A stretch of DNA of 20,743 bases from Fen-1077 sp050014355 (GTDB taxonomy: Bacteria; Chloroflexota; Dehalococcoidia; Dehalococcoidales; RBG-16-60-22). The position numbers were made by a program, and so were the translations under genes. The DNA lies in contig JBEKDL010000030.1 in the NCBI GenBank assembly GCA_050014355.1, forward strand, positions 1-20,743. Reading direction: 5' to 3'. This document shows positions 6,682 to 14,158 of this stretch, in pieces. The notes beneath the pieces were generated by a model. That model did not search any database, had not been told where the DNA came from, and worked only from the letters and a program-made list of their open reading frames with translations. The stretch's first letter is position 1. Each line of letters begins with the position of its first letter.

Positions 6682-7860
6682 ATGAAGAGAGCATTATTCA
6701 TCACCTGGAATGAAGTACTCCTGTATATCCAGGACAAGGGCGACCTTGCCTTTGGCATCCTCCTGCCTATCGTGACCTTCGCCCTGATGTACGGCGCCTT
6801 TGGCGGGCAGACCTTATTCAAAGCTACCGCCAGCGTGGTCGACGAAGATAAAGGCGCCTATTCTACCCTCCTCATAAATCAGCTGGATGAGGTCAAAGGT
6901 ATCAGCGTGGAGAAACTTACCCTCCAGCAGGCCAACGCCAGACTGGACAGGTCGGACCTGACCCTGGTGCTGGATATCCCTGCCGGTTTTTCGAATGCCC
7001 TGGCGTCCGGCGGCAAAGCGGAGCTGGTCTTTTTGCAGCGTGGCAACGGCGGGCAGGACGGGCAGATCCTGGCGAGCATCATCCGGAGTATCGCCCAGGG
7101 GTTGAACCAGCAATTCCAGGTGACTGACCAGGTTAAAAATAACCTGAAAAACACCGGCATCTCACAGGACCGTATCAATATCACCGTGCAGCAAACGCTG
7201 AAGGCCGAACAACAGCACCCGGCGATAGGCGTCACCGAGGAAGTATTCGGCGGCAGCCCGGACTTCGTTAACCAGTACATTCCCGGCATCGTCACCATGT
7301 ATGTCCTCTTCTCTCTGGCCTTGAGCGCCAGGGCTATTGTCGAGGAACGCAAGCGGGGCACGCTGGAGCGTCTGCTGACCACCCGACTCAATGCCGGCGA
7401 GCTGTTTTTCGGCAAGTTCCTGGCCTGTATCGCCAGGGGCTTTATCCAGACGGTCATTCTCCTGGCTCTGTCTTACGCTGTTTTCCGGCTTTTCACGCCC
7501 CTGTCTTTCCTGGTCTCTATTTTTATCGTCCTTGTGTTTGCGGCGGCGGCATCGGCGCTGGGGATGATTATCGCCTCGATAGCGCGCACCGAAGATGCCG
7601 CCACCTGGATAGGCGTCGTTTTGACCATGGGGATGACCATGCTGGGAGGCACGTTTTTCTCGGTCGCCAAAGGCTCCGTGCTGGAATTAATCGGCAAGTT
7701 TTCTATCAACACCTATGCCAATACCGCCATCCGGGACGTAATCAATCACAGCGGTTCGCTCTCCGGCACCGGGACCGCTTTTATAGTAATGGGCGGTGTT
7801 ATCATCGTCGGGCTGGTGATCAGCCGGCTCATTTTCAGGGCCGTGCCCGGGAGCAAATAA
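6682..7860 (+). CDS. ABC-2 type exporter permease, 392 aa
   Basis: A membrane subunit of the exporter. One helix near the N-terminus (about 22-40) is followed by a large outer domain (about 45-195), then about five helices (about 198-218, 252-270, 277-300, 307-325, 365-386). The cytoplasmic motif VEERKRGTLERLL (220-232), between helices two and three, is the ABC-2 coupling-helix signature. There is no clear ribosome site 6 bases after the ATPase stop, so translational coupling is likely. It resembles the ABC2_membrane_3 type more than short DrrB-like permeases because of the outer domain. It pairs with the next permease, probably as a heterodimer. Confidence 0.9.
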   Translation: MKRALFITWNEVLLYIQDKGDLAFGILLPIVTFALMYGAFGGQTLFKATASVVDEDKGAYSTLLINQLDEVKGISVEKLTLQQANARLDRSDLTLVLDIPAGFSNALASGGKAELVFLQRGNGGQDGQILASIIRSIAQGLNQQFQVTDQVKNNLKNTGISQDRINITVQQTLKAEQQHPAIGVTEEVFGGSPDFVNQYIPGIVTMYVLFSLALSARAIVEERKRGTLERLLTTRLNAGELFFGKFLACIARGFIQTVILLALSYAVFRLFTPLSFLVSIFIVLVFAAAASALGMIIASIARTEDAATWIGVVLTMGMTMLGGTFFSVAKGSVLELIGKFSINTYANTAIRDVINHSGSLSGTGTAFIVMGGVIIVGLVISRLIFRAVPGSK

Positions 7861-7865
7861 CAAGC

Positions 7866-9122
7866 ATGAAGCAGGTACAACAGGCATGGCTCATCGCCAT
7901 TAAAGACCTGAAAATCTTTATGGCAGACCGCGGCGCCACGTTCTTTTTCATTATTTTCCCTATCATGTTTATCGTCCTGTTCAACTTCGTCATGAAGGGA
8001 ATCGGCGGCAGCGACCAGAGGCTGGAGCTGCACCTCCTCACACTGGAGCCGGCCGGCGGCTTGAGCTATCAGATACTCGGCGCGATGGAGACCAAAGACG
8101 TGTCCCTGCTTAAAGCCGGCGACTCGCAAATAGTCTGGGATAAGGACTACAATGCGGATCTCCAGGCAGTGAAAAATAAAAAACTGGCCGGTTTCGTGGC
8201 TTTCCCTTACGATTTCACGCGGGCAATAATGTCTGGAAACAGCACCAGTCTCCAGGTTATCGCCGATGCGTCTAACGTTAATGTACGGGCGGCTTTAAAC
8301 GGTCTGGCCGGGTCTTTATCCTCACAAATTGATACGCAGCTGGTCACAATAAAGGCCAGTGTCGCCCTGCTCATTGAAAGCGGCACCATCTCCTCAACGG
8401 ATAGCGCGAGCATCAACCAGGCCGTCCAGCGGATGATAGCCCAGTACTTTTCGGGCGGGGCTGCCGGCGCTCCCTCATCTTTTATCGCATTCCGGACACA
8501 GGAAGTGGGAGCGGTGGTGGCGGAAAACCCCGCGAACTTCGTTATCCCCGGCTATCTTGTGATGTTTGTGTTCTTTGCCGCTGCCATCATGGCGGAATCC
8601 ATCGTCCGCGAGCGCAAGAACCACACTCTGGAGCGGCTATTGGCCAGCTCAGTTAAAAGGGGATCTATCCTGGGGGGGATTTTTACCGGCGCGGTCGTCA
8701 GGGGGCTGATTCAAATAGTGATATTCTGGGGGATTGGTATCCTGGTATTTCGCGTTGACCTGGGATTTTCGCCGGGTGCGGTTATCCTTTTATCAATACT
8801 CATGGTGATAATGTCCTCGGCTTTTTCCCTGATGCTGGCGACTTTGGCCAGGACGCAGCGCAGCGCCAGCTCGCTGGCCGTTATAACCTCGCTGGTGCTG
8901 GCGCCCCTCGGCGGCTGCTGGTGGCCGCTTTTCCTTTACCCGCAGTGGCTTCAAAATATCGCCAGGGTCACGCCGCACGCCTGGGCTACCACTGGCTTTA
9001 ATAAGATTATGGTCTTCGGCGCCGGTTTCAGTGCCGCCGTACCCAATATGCTGGCGCTGCTGGTCTTTGCGGTTATCTTCGGTACGATAGCTGCCTGGCG
9101 CTTCCGCGCCAGCACCTCGTAA
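7866..9122 (+). CDS. Second ABC-2 type exporter permease, 418 aa
   Basis: A paralogue of the preceding permease, starting 5 bases after it. It has the same plan: one N-terminal helix (about 25-43), an outer domain (about 45-222), then about five helices (about 225-245, 275-295, 303-325, 335-355, 390-410). The coupling motif VRERKNHTLERLL is at 247-259. Two different permeases with one ATPase suggest a heteromeric transporter. The 3' end lies only 6 bases from the stop of the converging surface-protein gene, with no hairpin between, so the two transcripts may run into each other. Confidence 0.9.
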   Translation: MKQVQQAWLIAIKDLKIFMADRGATFFFIIFPIMFIVLFNFVMKGIGGSDQRLELHLLTLEPAGGLSYQILGAMETKDVSLLKAGDSQIVWDKDYNADLQAVKNKKLAGFVAFPYDFTRAIMSGNSTSLQVIADASNVNVRAALNGLAGSLSSQIDTQLVTIKASVALLIESGTISSTDSASINQAVQRMIAQYFSGGAAGAPSSFIAFRTQEVGAVVAENPANFVIPGYLVMFVFFAAAIMAESIVRERKNHTLERLLASSVKRGSILGGIFTGAVVRGLIQIVIFWGIGILVFRVDLGFSPGAVILLSILMVIMSSAFSLMLATLARTQRSASSLAVITSLVLAPLGGCWWPLFLYPQWLQNIARVTPHAWATTGFNKIMVFGAGFSAAVPNMLALLVFAVIFGTIAAWRFRASTS

Positions 9123-9128
9123 GTGGCT

Positions 9129-12050
9129 TTACTGGCTGTCGCTGATAATATAATGTCCCGTCCCGCCGGTCACCACTTTGCTGCGCACCGATATAATTAT
9201 ATACACCAGGTTCCAGTTATCGGTCTGGGTGTATAGATCAAGGTGCAACTTGGTGTCGCCGGGCTTCAGCAGCTGGCTGGTCCAGGTAACATTGAACGTA
9301 TCGATGTCCACGCCGTCAACAATAGCTCCTCCCGTAGCCGAGGACCTTCCGTTCCACACATTATCGGGGGTGCTGGCATTGTTTACCGGGCTGGGAGTCG
9401 TAAGCGTGATGCCGTCCCAGAGCTTATAGCTTTCGTAACTGGTGTAGTCGGTGGGATTGGTGCGGAGACCATCGGGTGCGTTAAGGGCGACGTAATCACC
9501 CGCGTAGCACCAGTCGCCTTCTCCCACAAAACAGGTAAGTTTGGCAGCATTGATCTCGGTGATGACGCCGTTGGCGTCCCGTATCGGCTCCGGTATGACG
9601 AAGCCGGAGACGTCACCCCCCAGAGTGCCGTCATTATCGAAGTCTAGGTCGTGGCCGCCGGAGTTATAAGAAAAGATATCGCGCAGGTAGAGATAATGCC
9701 CCGCCGTCTCCGGGCTGAAGTAAACGATAACCAGCGACCAGCCGGCGTAGGATATTTCATTACTGGTAGTAGCCGTAACACTCCCGACGGTGTATATAGC
9801 GTTGCCGGTATGGTGCTGTTCCCCGGCTACTATGGGATATTTTTTCACCAGGGCGGAGACATCGCGTTTGCAGGCATAGGAATAGCCGGTAGTGTTTATG
9901 AGAACCGAGGATGTAGAGGCAGTTACCTCGCCGCCAAGCAGCGGGTTGCCGCCGGCATCGAGAGAAACCTGCTGGCCGTTGATGCTGAAAGTAACTGAAT
10001 TATCGGGTGGACTGACGATGATTTTAATGTTATCCAGGTAGCAATATTGCTGGCTGCCGCCCATGCCTGCCAGGTAGAATCTGAACTTGAAACCGTTGAT
10101 TAAATACTGGTTGCCGTTGGGAATCTGGTAACTGAAAGTATCGCCTGAACCAATATCGCCGCTGAACGCCTGGATATTACCGCTCCAGCTGGTGCCATCG
10201 TAGAGAGCGAAAAAAAGTCCGTCCGACGCAGTATAAGAAGGGGTTATTTTAATATTGCGGATACGGCAGGAGTCAGAGCCCGTAAAGCCGACCACCTTGA
10301 ACTTTATCATAAAACCATTAGTCAGGTACTGGCTGACGAAATCACCGGGGATGGTGTAGCTCTTTTGCACCCACGTGGTTCCGATATTACCCCGGAAGGC
10401 CTGGGTGTACGTGCTCCAGTTGCTGCCGTTGTCCGATGAAAAGGCAAAGTCAAGCCCGTCACCAGACCCCGGCGTACCCCCGGAAACCCGCTGTTGCCAG
10501 GAAACGGTAACCAGGGAGTAGCCATAATTGTTCTGGCCGGTTTTCAGGGTGATGACCCTGGCCGGGTCAGTGTCAGCGGTGGTGGACTTTGCATAATAAT
10601 AACCGGAGCCGTTTGTCCAGGCCGTTGGAGTGCTATGATTCCAGTGTGTATCCAGATTGGAGCAATCATCGGAGAAAATATCCGAAAGGTTTGCCACGGA
10701 TTGGTCCCAGGACAAGGTAATCAACGTTCCCGATGGGTAGGAACTCAAGTTCTGGCCGGTATTTTTCGTTAGGTAGCGGCGGGAATCTGCCCCGCTGTGC
10801 TGGCCCTCATATTTTGAGCTGGAATACGCCCAATCGCCGCCATTGACCCAGTTGTTGGTGAGGTTGGTGCTGCTGCTACAGGAATCGCTGAACACCGTGG
10901 CTGCATCATTGCGCCACCCGGACCAGTAGAGATATGCGTAAAGAGCATCGCCATCAGAAGGAATTGTAGAGACGGTAGCGGCGCTTGAGGCAAGCAGTTG
11001 GTCCCTTACGCCATGGTCGGGTGGTGGTTTATGGTCGCTGTCAATCATCAGGGAGTTGCCCACGGCCACGTAGTCGCCGGAGGCGGCATCGCCCATGGTA
11101 CGCAATTCTAGCTTCGAGGTATAAGCCTCGACTTTGGTGCCGCCGGCTATCGAGGTGATTTTATAGATGCTGGTGTCTACATCCCAGGCAAGGGGGACGT
11201 TAGAGGTGTCCTCCCAATTCGTTTTCGTAGTGCCGTCAGCGTTGTGCATTTCGGTCGTTACCCACGCGATGGCACTGGGCATCTTGGTGGGGTTGCTTGC
11301 CGGCGGCGTGTAGCTGAAGTACATGGTGGATGTCATCGTTCCGTTCTGGGAAACAAAATTGGGGAAAGCAGTGAAAAGGGGATAAGACCCGTTGTAGCTC
11401 CAGACGATGGCCTGCCCGCCGGCATGGTCAGAGACGGTCGGAATTTTGGTGTAAGTGTGGCCGGTTTGTTCCAGCGTGCTGTTCCCGCTCACGAAGGTGA
11501 AACCCTGCGGCAGCCAGACTCCCACAGATTTGATGGTCAGGTTATCACCTGCTGCCGGGACGAAATCTATCTTGATGCGGTAGGGCTGGCCAACCACCGC
11601 GCCCGCGGTACCGGACACTACCAGTTTATTTGAATCAATCATTGTTTGTGCATTGTGAGAACTTAAGCCGAGGTCGGCAAGCGTGATATTGCTCGGAATC
11701 CAGATATTCTGGATATTGACATTCGTCGTCAGGCCGTTTACCGGGTTTTCCAGACTATACGAAGCATTGGTGGTGAAATCGTACTCATAATCGGATTCGC
11801 CCCCGAACTTGCTTTGCAAACCGCCGTATTTTATCTGCCATATACCATCCTCGATACCGGCGTCGGCCGCGTAAAGCGCATCGGTCTTTTTCTCGTATTT
11901 CACCCCGGTCTTAAGACCCGTGCTGACAAGGTCCAGGGCCGGAACCAGCATGAGGCTGCCCAACAGGAGAAATATCAACACCAGTATCAGCGCCTGGCCC
12001 GACTGGTCGGATATTAATCTGTTACGGAATAATCTAATGTGTTTTTTCAT
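9129..12050 (-). CDS. Large PilX-like anchored surface protein, 973 aa
   Basis: The N-terminus is a minor-pilin-type anchor: a polar lead ending SGQ, a hydrophobic helix (about 18-39), then an ALYAADAGIEDGIW stretch (58-71) like the AAEA motif after PilX helices. There is no GFTLIE site and no glutamate at position 5, as in PilX/GspK-like proteins. The rest is an exported, Ser/Thr/Asn/Gly-rich beta structure. A host domain is split: ALYAYLYWSGWRND (369-382) resumes at NSVTFSINGQQVSLDAGGNP (684-703). Between them lie two copies of a two-part module, one nested in the other (see the repeat entry). The C-terminal part (about 720-973) is unrecognised, with a D-rich DLDFDNDG loop (801-808) that might bind calcium. 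It lies 15 bases after the second prepilin gene. An adhesin or pilus-tip role is inferred. Confidence 0.75.
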   Translation of the reverse strand: MKKHIRLFRNRLISDQSGQALILVLIFLLLGSLMLVPALDLVSTGLKTGVKYEKKTDALYAADAGIEDGIWQIKYGGLQSKFGGESDYEYDFTTNASYSLENPVNGLTTNVNIQNIWIPSNITLADLGLSSHNAQTMIDSNKLVVSGTAGAVVGQPYRIKIDFVPAAGDNLTIKSVGVWLPQGFTFVSGNSTLEQTGHTYTKIPTVSDHAGGQAIVWSYNGSYPLFTAFPNFVSQNGTMTSTMYFSYTPPASNPTKMPSAIAWVTTEMHNADGTTKTNWEDTSNVPLAWDVDTSIYKITSIAGGTKVEAYTSKLELRTMGDAASGDYVAVGNSLMIDSDHKPPPDHGVRDQLLASSAATVSTIPSDGDALYAYLYWSGWRNDAATVFSDSCSSSTNLTNNWVNGGDWAYSSSKYEGQHSGADSRRYLTKNTGQNLSSYPSGTLITLSWDQSVANLSDIFSDDCSNLDTHWNHSTPTAWTNGSGYYYAKSTTADTDPARVITLKTGQNNYGYSLVTVSWQQRVSGGTPGSGDGLDFAFSSDNGSNWSTYTQAFRGNIGTTWVQKSYTIPGDFVSQYLTNGFMIKFKVVGFTGSDSCRIRNIKITPSYTASDGLFFALYDGTSWSGNIQAFSGDIGSGDTFSYQIPNGNQYLINGFKFRFYLAGMGGSQQYCYLDNIKIIVSPPDNSVTFSINGQQVSLDAGGNPLLGGEVTASTSSVLINTTGYSYACKRDVSALVKKYPIVAGEQHHTGNAIYTVGSVTATTSNEISYAGWSLVIVYFSPETAGHYLYLRDIFSYNSGGHDLDFDNDGTLGGDVSGFVIPEPIRDANGVITEINAAKLTCFVGEGDWCYAGDYVALNAPDGLRTNPTDYTSYESYKLWDGITLTTPSPVNNASTPDNVWNGRSSATGGAIVDGVDIDTFNVTWTSQLLKPGDTKLHLDLYTQTDNWNLVYIIISVRSKVVTGGTGHYIISDSQ
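10020..10895 (-). repeat. Nested duplicated modules inside the surface protein
   Basis: Protein-level repeats. Half A occurs twice: residues 386-457 (FSDSC...TGQN...TLSWDQ) and 459-520 (FSDDC...TGQN...TVSWQQ). Half B occurs twice: 531-602 (DGLDFAF...QAFRGNIG...YLTNGF...NIKI) and 610-677 (DGLFFAL...QAFSGDIG...YLINGF...NIKI). The order is A1-A2-B1-B2. Removing 458-610 (10221-10679) joins A1 to B2 in register with A2-B1, so a whole module seems to lie inside another copy. Both junctions read TCGGA(T/C). Confidence 0.65.
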
Positions 12051-12065
12051 ATTCTCATCAGGATA

Positions 12066-12593
12066 TTACAGTTGCGGCCGGGCGGTCATTTCGCGTACCC
12101 TGGTCACATCGACGATTTTGGAGCCTTCACCGACGCTGCTGGTAATCGTCAAAGTAAGCGTCCCATTTACGGAAACGCAACCGGTCATATTCGCGCTGGA
12201 GTTGATGAATTCGGCTATCAAGGTGCTGGTTACCTGCCCATCGACATTATAGCTGCGAATGAGTCTCCCGTTCGCTAAGGAATAGGTAGCGTTATACGAG
12301 CTATCGTTCCAGTCTGTCCAGGCCAGAGAGAGGGCTGATGTCTGGGGAAACCCTACGGAGCCGCTGATAACCTGGGCCATCTGGGCGTCCCGGCTTATCC
12401 AGTAAACAGCATTCATGGCGTTGCGGGAGGCGGTGGTATAATCGTTGTTCCGGGTTGTCTCATTAAGCACCTGGGCGCTGCCCATCGTGGCGCCGAGCCC
12501 GATGAAACCCGTAATCACGATACTGACCATGACTTCAATCAGCGTAAAGCCGGCCTCTTTTTTATTAAGCAGCTTTATCAATCGCATCATCAT
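12066..12593 (-). CDS. Type IV prepilin-like protein, 175 aa
   Basis: A class III prepilin N-terminus: a short basic leader (MMMRLIKLLNKKEAG), predicted cleavage after G15, then FTLIEVMVSIVITGFIGLGA with the conserved glutamate at position 5 of the mature protein. The remaining roughly 140 residues are a small globular outer domain with a PulG/GspJ-like feel (ASRNAMNAVYWISRDAQMAQVI), which is typical of minor pseudopilins. It overlaps the upstream prepilin gene by ATGA (12590-12593). It needs a prepilin peptidase and assembly ATPase not present in the window. It is probably a minor component that helps place the 973-aa protein. Confidence 0.87.
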   Translation of the reverse strand: MMMRLIKLLNKKEAGFTLIEVMVSIVITGFIGLGATMGSAQVLNETTRNNDYTTASRNAMNAVYWISRDAQMAQVISGSVGFPQTSALSLAWTDWNDSSYNATYSLANGRLIRSYNVDGQVTSTLIAEFINSSANMTGCVSVNGTLTLTITSSVGEGSKIVDVTRVREMTARPQL

Positions 12594-12934
12594 TCCCGGT
12601 TCACCTTATAGCTTTCCAGCGAAAATACTTCGTGATTACGGCGCAGGACACTGATGGTTATATCCTGAATATTGTTGTTTTCATCGACGGTAATATTGGC
12701 GGTATAACCTGCGAAGTCGGACGGTATCGTCACGTTATAGGAAGGGGCGTAAATGTCTTTTTTAATGCCCTCCATGAGGCTTTCAGCCAGGATTTTTCCG
12801 GAGGCTTTTTCATCGGCGGTTACGCGCGACGTAGATGTAGTCGCCGTAGCGCCAAGGAAAGACGCGCTGATAATGCCCAGGAGGGCCAGGGCCAATATCG
12901 TTTCCAGCAGTGTAAATCCCTTTTCGCCTCTCAT
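12590..12934 (-). CDS. Type IV prepilin-like protein, 114 aa
   Basis: A very short leader (MRGEKG), cleavage after G6, then FTLLETILALALLGIISASFLGA with glutamate at mature position 5. The outer part is only about 85 residues and includes a strand-rich FAGYTANITVDENNNIQDI segment, in the manner of GspI/PilV-like minor pilins. It is the first gene of the three-gene pilin cluster, coupled to the next by ATGA. The start has only a poorly spaced AGGAT upstream. The stretch 12935-13104 before it holds a TTGACT box on the minus strand (12979-12974) but no acceptable -10 at the right distance. Confidence 0.85.
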   Translation of the reverse strand: MRGEKGFTLLETILALALLGIISASFLGATATTSTSRVTADEKASGKILAESLMEGIKKDIYAPSYNVTIPSDFAGYTANITVDENNNIQDITISVLRRNHEVFSLESYKVNRE

Positions 12935-13104
12935 CGGTTAATTATCCTGCGGCGTAAAATACCGCTAAAAAATAGTCAATACACAGGCAGAGTTTCCCTA
13001 CGATTATTATTCTCTGGCGAGTGACCGTAGTAAATAGTTAATTCGTCATAGCTGCCCGGTACTAAGGTCATTCCGGCCGTTTATCTACCCGGCCAGGCCG
13101 GTGT

Positions 13105-14124
13105 TCAGGCCTTCAACGAATTCACTATTGGCGTTTTGAGGAAGGCTTTCACCACAACCGGGTCAAACTGGGTGCCGGAACAACGAACAATTTCGGCGAT
13201 GGCTTCATTAACCGGCAGGGAAGACCGGTATGGCCTGTCTGACGTCATGGCATCGAAGGAATCCGCGGTGGCCAGGATTCTGGCGCCAAGAGGGATGGCG
13301 TCAGTAGCAACCTTCTGGTTCAGGCCGCTGCCGTCATAGCTATCATGGTGGTGTTTAATTATTTCTATTATTTTTTCGTTGACCAGAGGTTGAACGATGC
13401 CGGGGCCAATGACGCAATGGGTTAAGATATAGTCGTATTCTTCCGGGGTAAGCTCACCCGGTTTATTCTGAATACTCGGGTCGATACCTATTTTCCCGAT
13501 GTCGTGGAGCAGGGCGGCCCAGCGTAAATTGTCCAGCTCCTCGCCTTTCAGCCCCATGGCTACCGCAGTTTCCATGGCTATCTTGGTTACCCGGCGCGAA
13601 TGACCGGCGGTATATTTATCTTTGGCTTCCAGGGCGCTTACCAGCGATTCCACGGCATCGATAAAGAGTTTCTGGAGTTCCTTGGCCTGTTCCTCAACTT
13701 TTCCTTCCAGTACCTGCCTTTTCTCTTTAAGGTTTTGCTCCAGCCTCCTTTTTTCCAGCACGGTATTGATATTGCCGACAAGCTCGTCGACATCGAAAGG
13801 CTTGGTGATATAGTCGTGGGCCCCGTTCTTCATGCACTCTACAATCGTATCCGGCTCGACGACGGCCGTAGCCATGACTACGGCTGTATCCGGGAAGGTC
13901 TTTTTCAGCTGGGGCAGAAATTCACTCCCCGAGGTGCCGGGCATCATTATATCCAGGATAACCAGGTCCGCCGGGTTTTTTTCCATGGATTCCAGTGCTT
14001 CATTGGCATTACTGGCTTCGGAACATGAGAAACCTCTAAGCGTCAGGCATTTATTAAGGCTTCGCCTTACCGTTTTCTCATCGTCCACAATGAGGATATT
14101 CTCTTTCTGAAGTGCTGTAACCAT
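13105..14124 (-). CDS. Response regulator with REC and HD-GYP output, 339 aa
   Basis: Receiver domain (about 8-125): acidic D14 and D15, phosphoacceptor D58, T86 and K108. A coiled-coil linker (about 125-155) leads into an HD-GYP domain (about 156-325), the class of c-di-GMP (or cGAMP) phosphodiesterases. Metal ligands are kept: the AGHS histidine at 175, H207-D208 (LLHDIGK), H236, H259-H260 and D287. The name motif is degenerate: HHHDSYDGSGLN instead of HHExxDGxGYP, so E becomes D and YP becomes LN, and activity or partner binding may differ. There is no DNA-binding domain. AAAGGGGGG lies 5 bases before the ATG. It follows the giant kinase by 34 bases and is surely its partner; the RpfG/CdpR style of signalling is the closest known parallel. 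Confidence 0.92.
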   Translation of the reverse strand: MVTALQKENILIVDDEKTVRRSLNKCLTLRGFSCSEASNANEALESMEKNPADLVILDIMMPGTSGSEFLPQLKKTFPDTAVVMATAVVEPDTIVECMKNGAHDYITKPFDVDELVGNINTVLEKRRLEQNLKEKRQVLEGKVEEQAKELQKLFIDAVESLVSALEAKDKYTAGHSRRVTKIAMETAVAMGLKGEELDNLRWAALLHDIGKIGIDPSIQNKPGELTPEEYDYILTHCVIGPGIVQPLVNEKIIEIIKHHHDSYDGSGLNQKVATDAIPLGARILATADSFDAMTSDRPYRSSLPVNEAIAEIVRCSGTQFDPVVVKAFLKTPIVNSLKA

Positions 14125-14158
14125 TTATTCCCCCCTTTGTGACTGACCGCGTTCCGTT

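Noticed and set aside
12935..12979. Promoter for the pilin cluster with -35 TTGACT at 12979-12974
   Set aside because: At 16-18 bases the -10 would be TACGCC or similar. The only good -10-like word (GATAAT) is 27 bases away and touches the start codon.
13089..13101. Near-perfect palindrome (CCGGCC, A, GGCCGG) just after the response regulator stop as a terminator
   Set aside because: It can form only about five pairs with a three-base loop and is followed on the minus strand by GTAGATAA, with no T-run.
13600..14028. A 142-codon plus-strand frame and similar frames opposite the kinase and regulator
   Set aside because: These are antisense shadows of well-supported genes, with no ribosome sites and no motifs.
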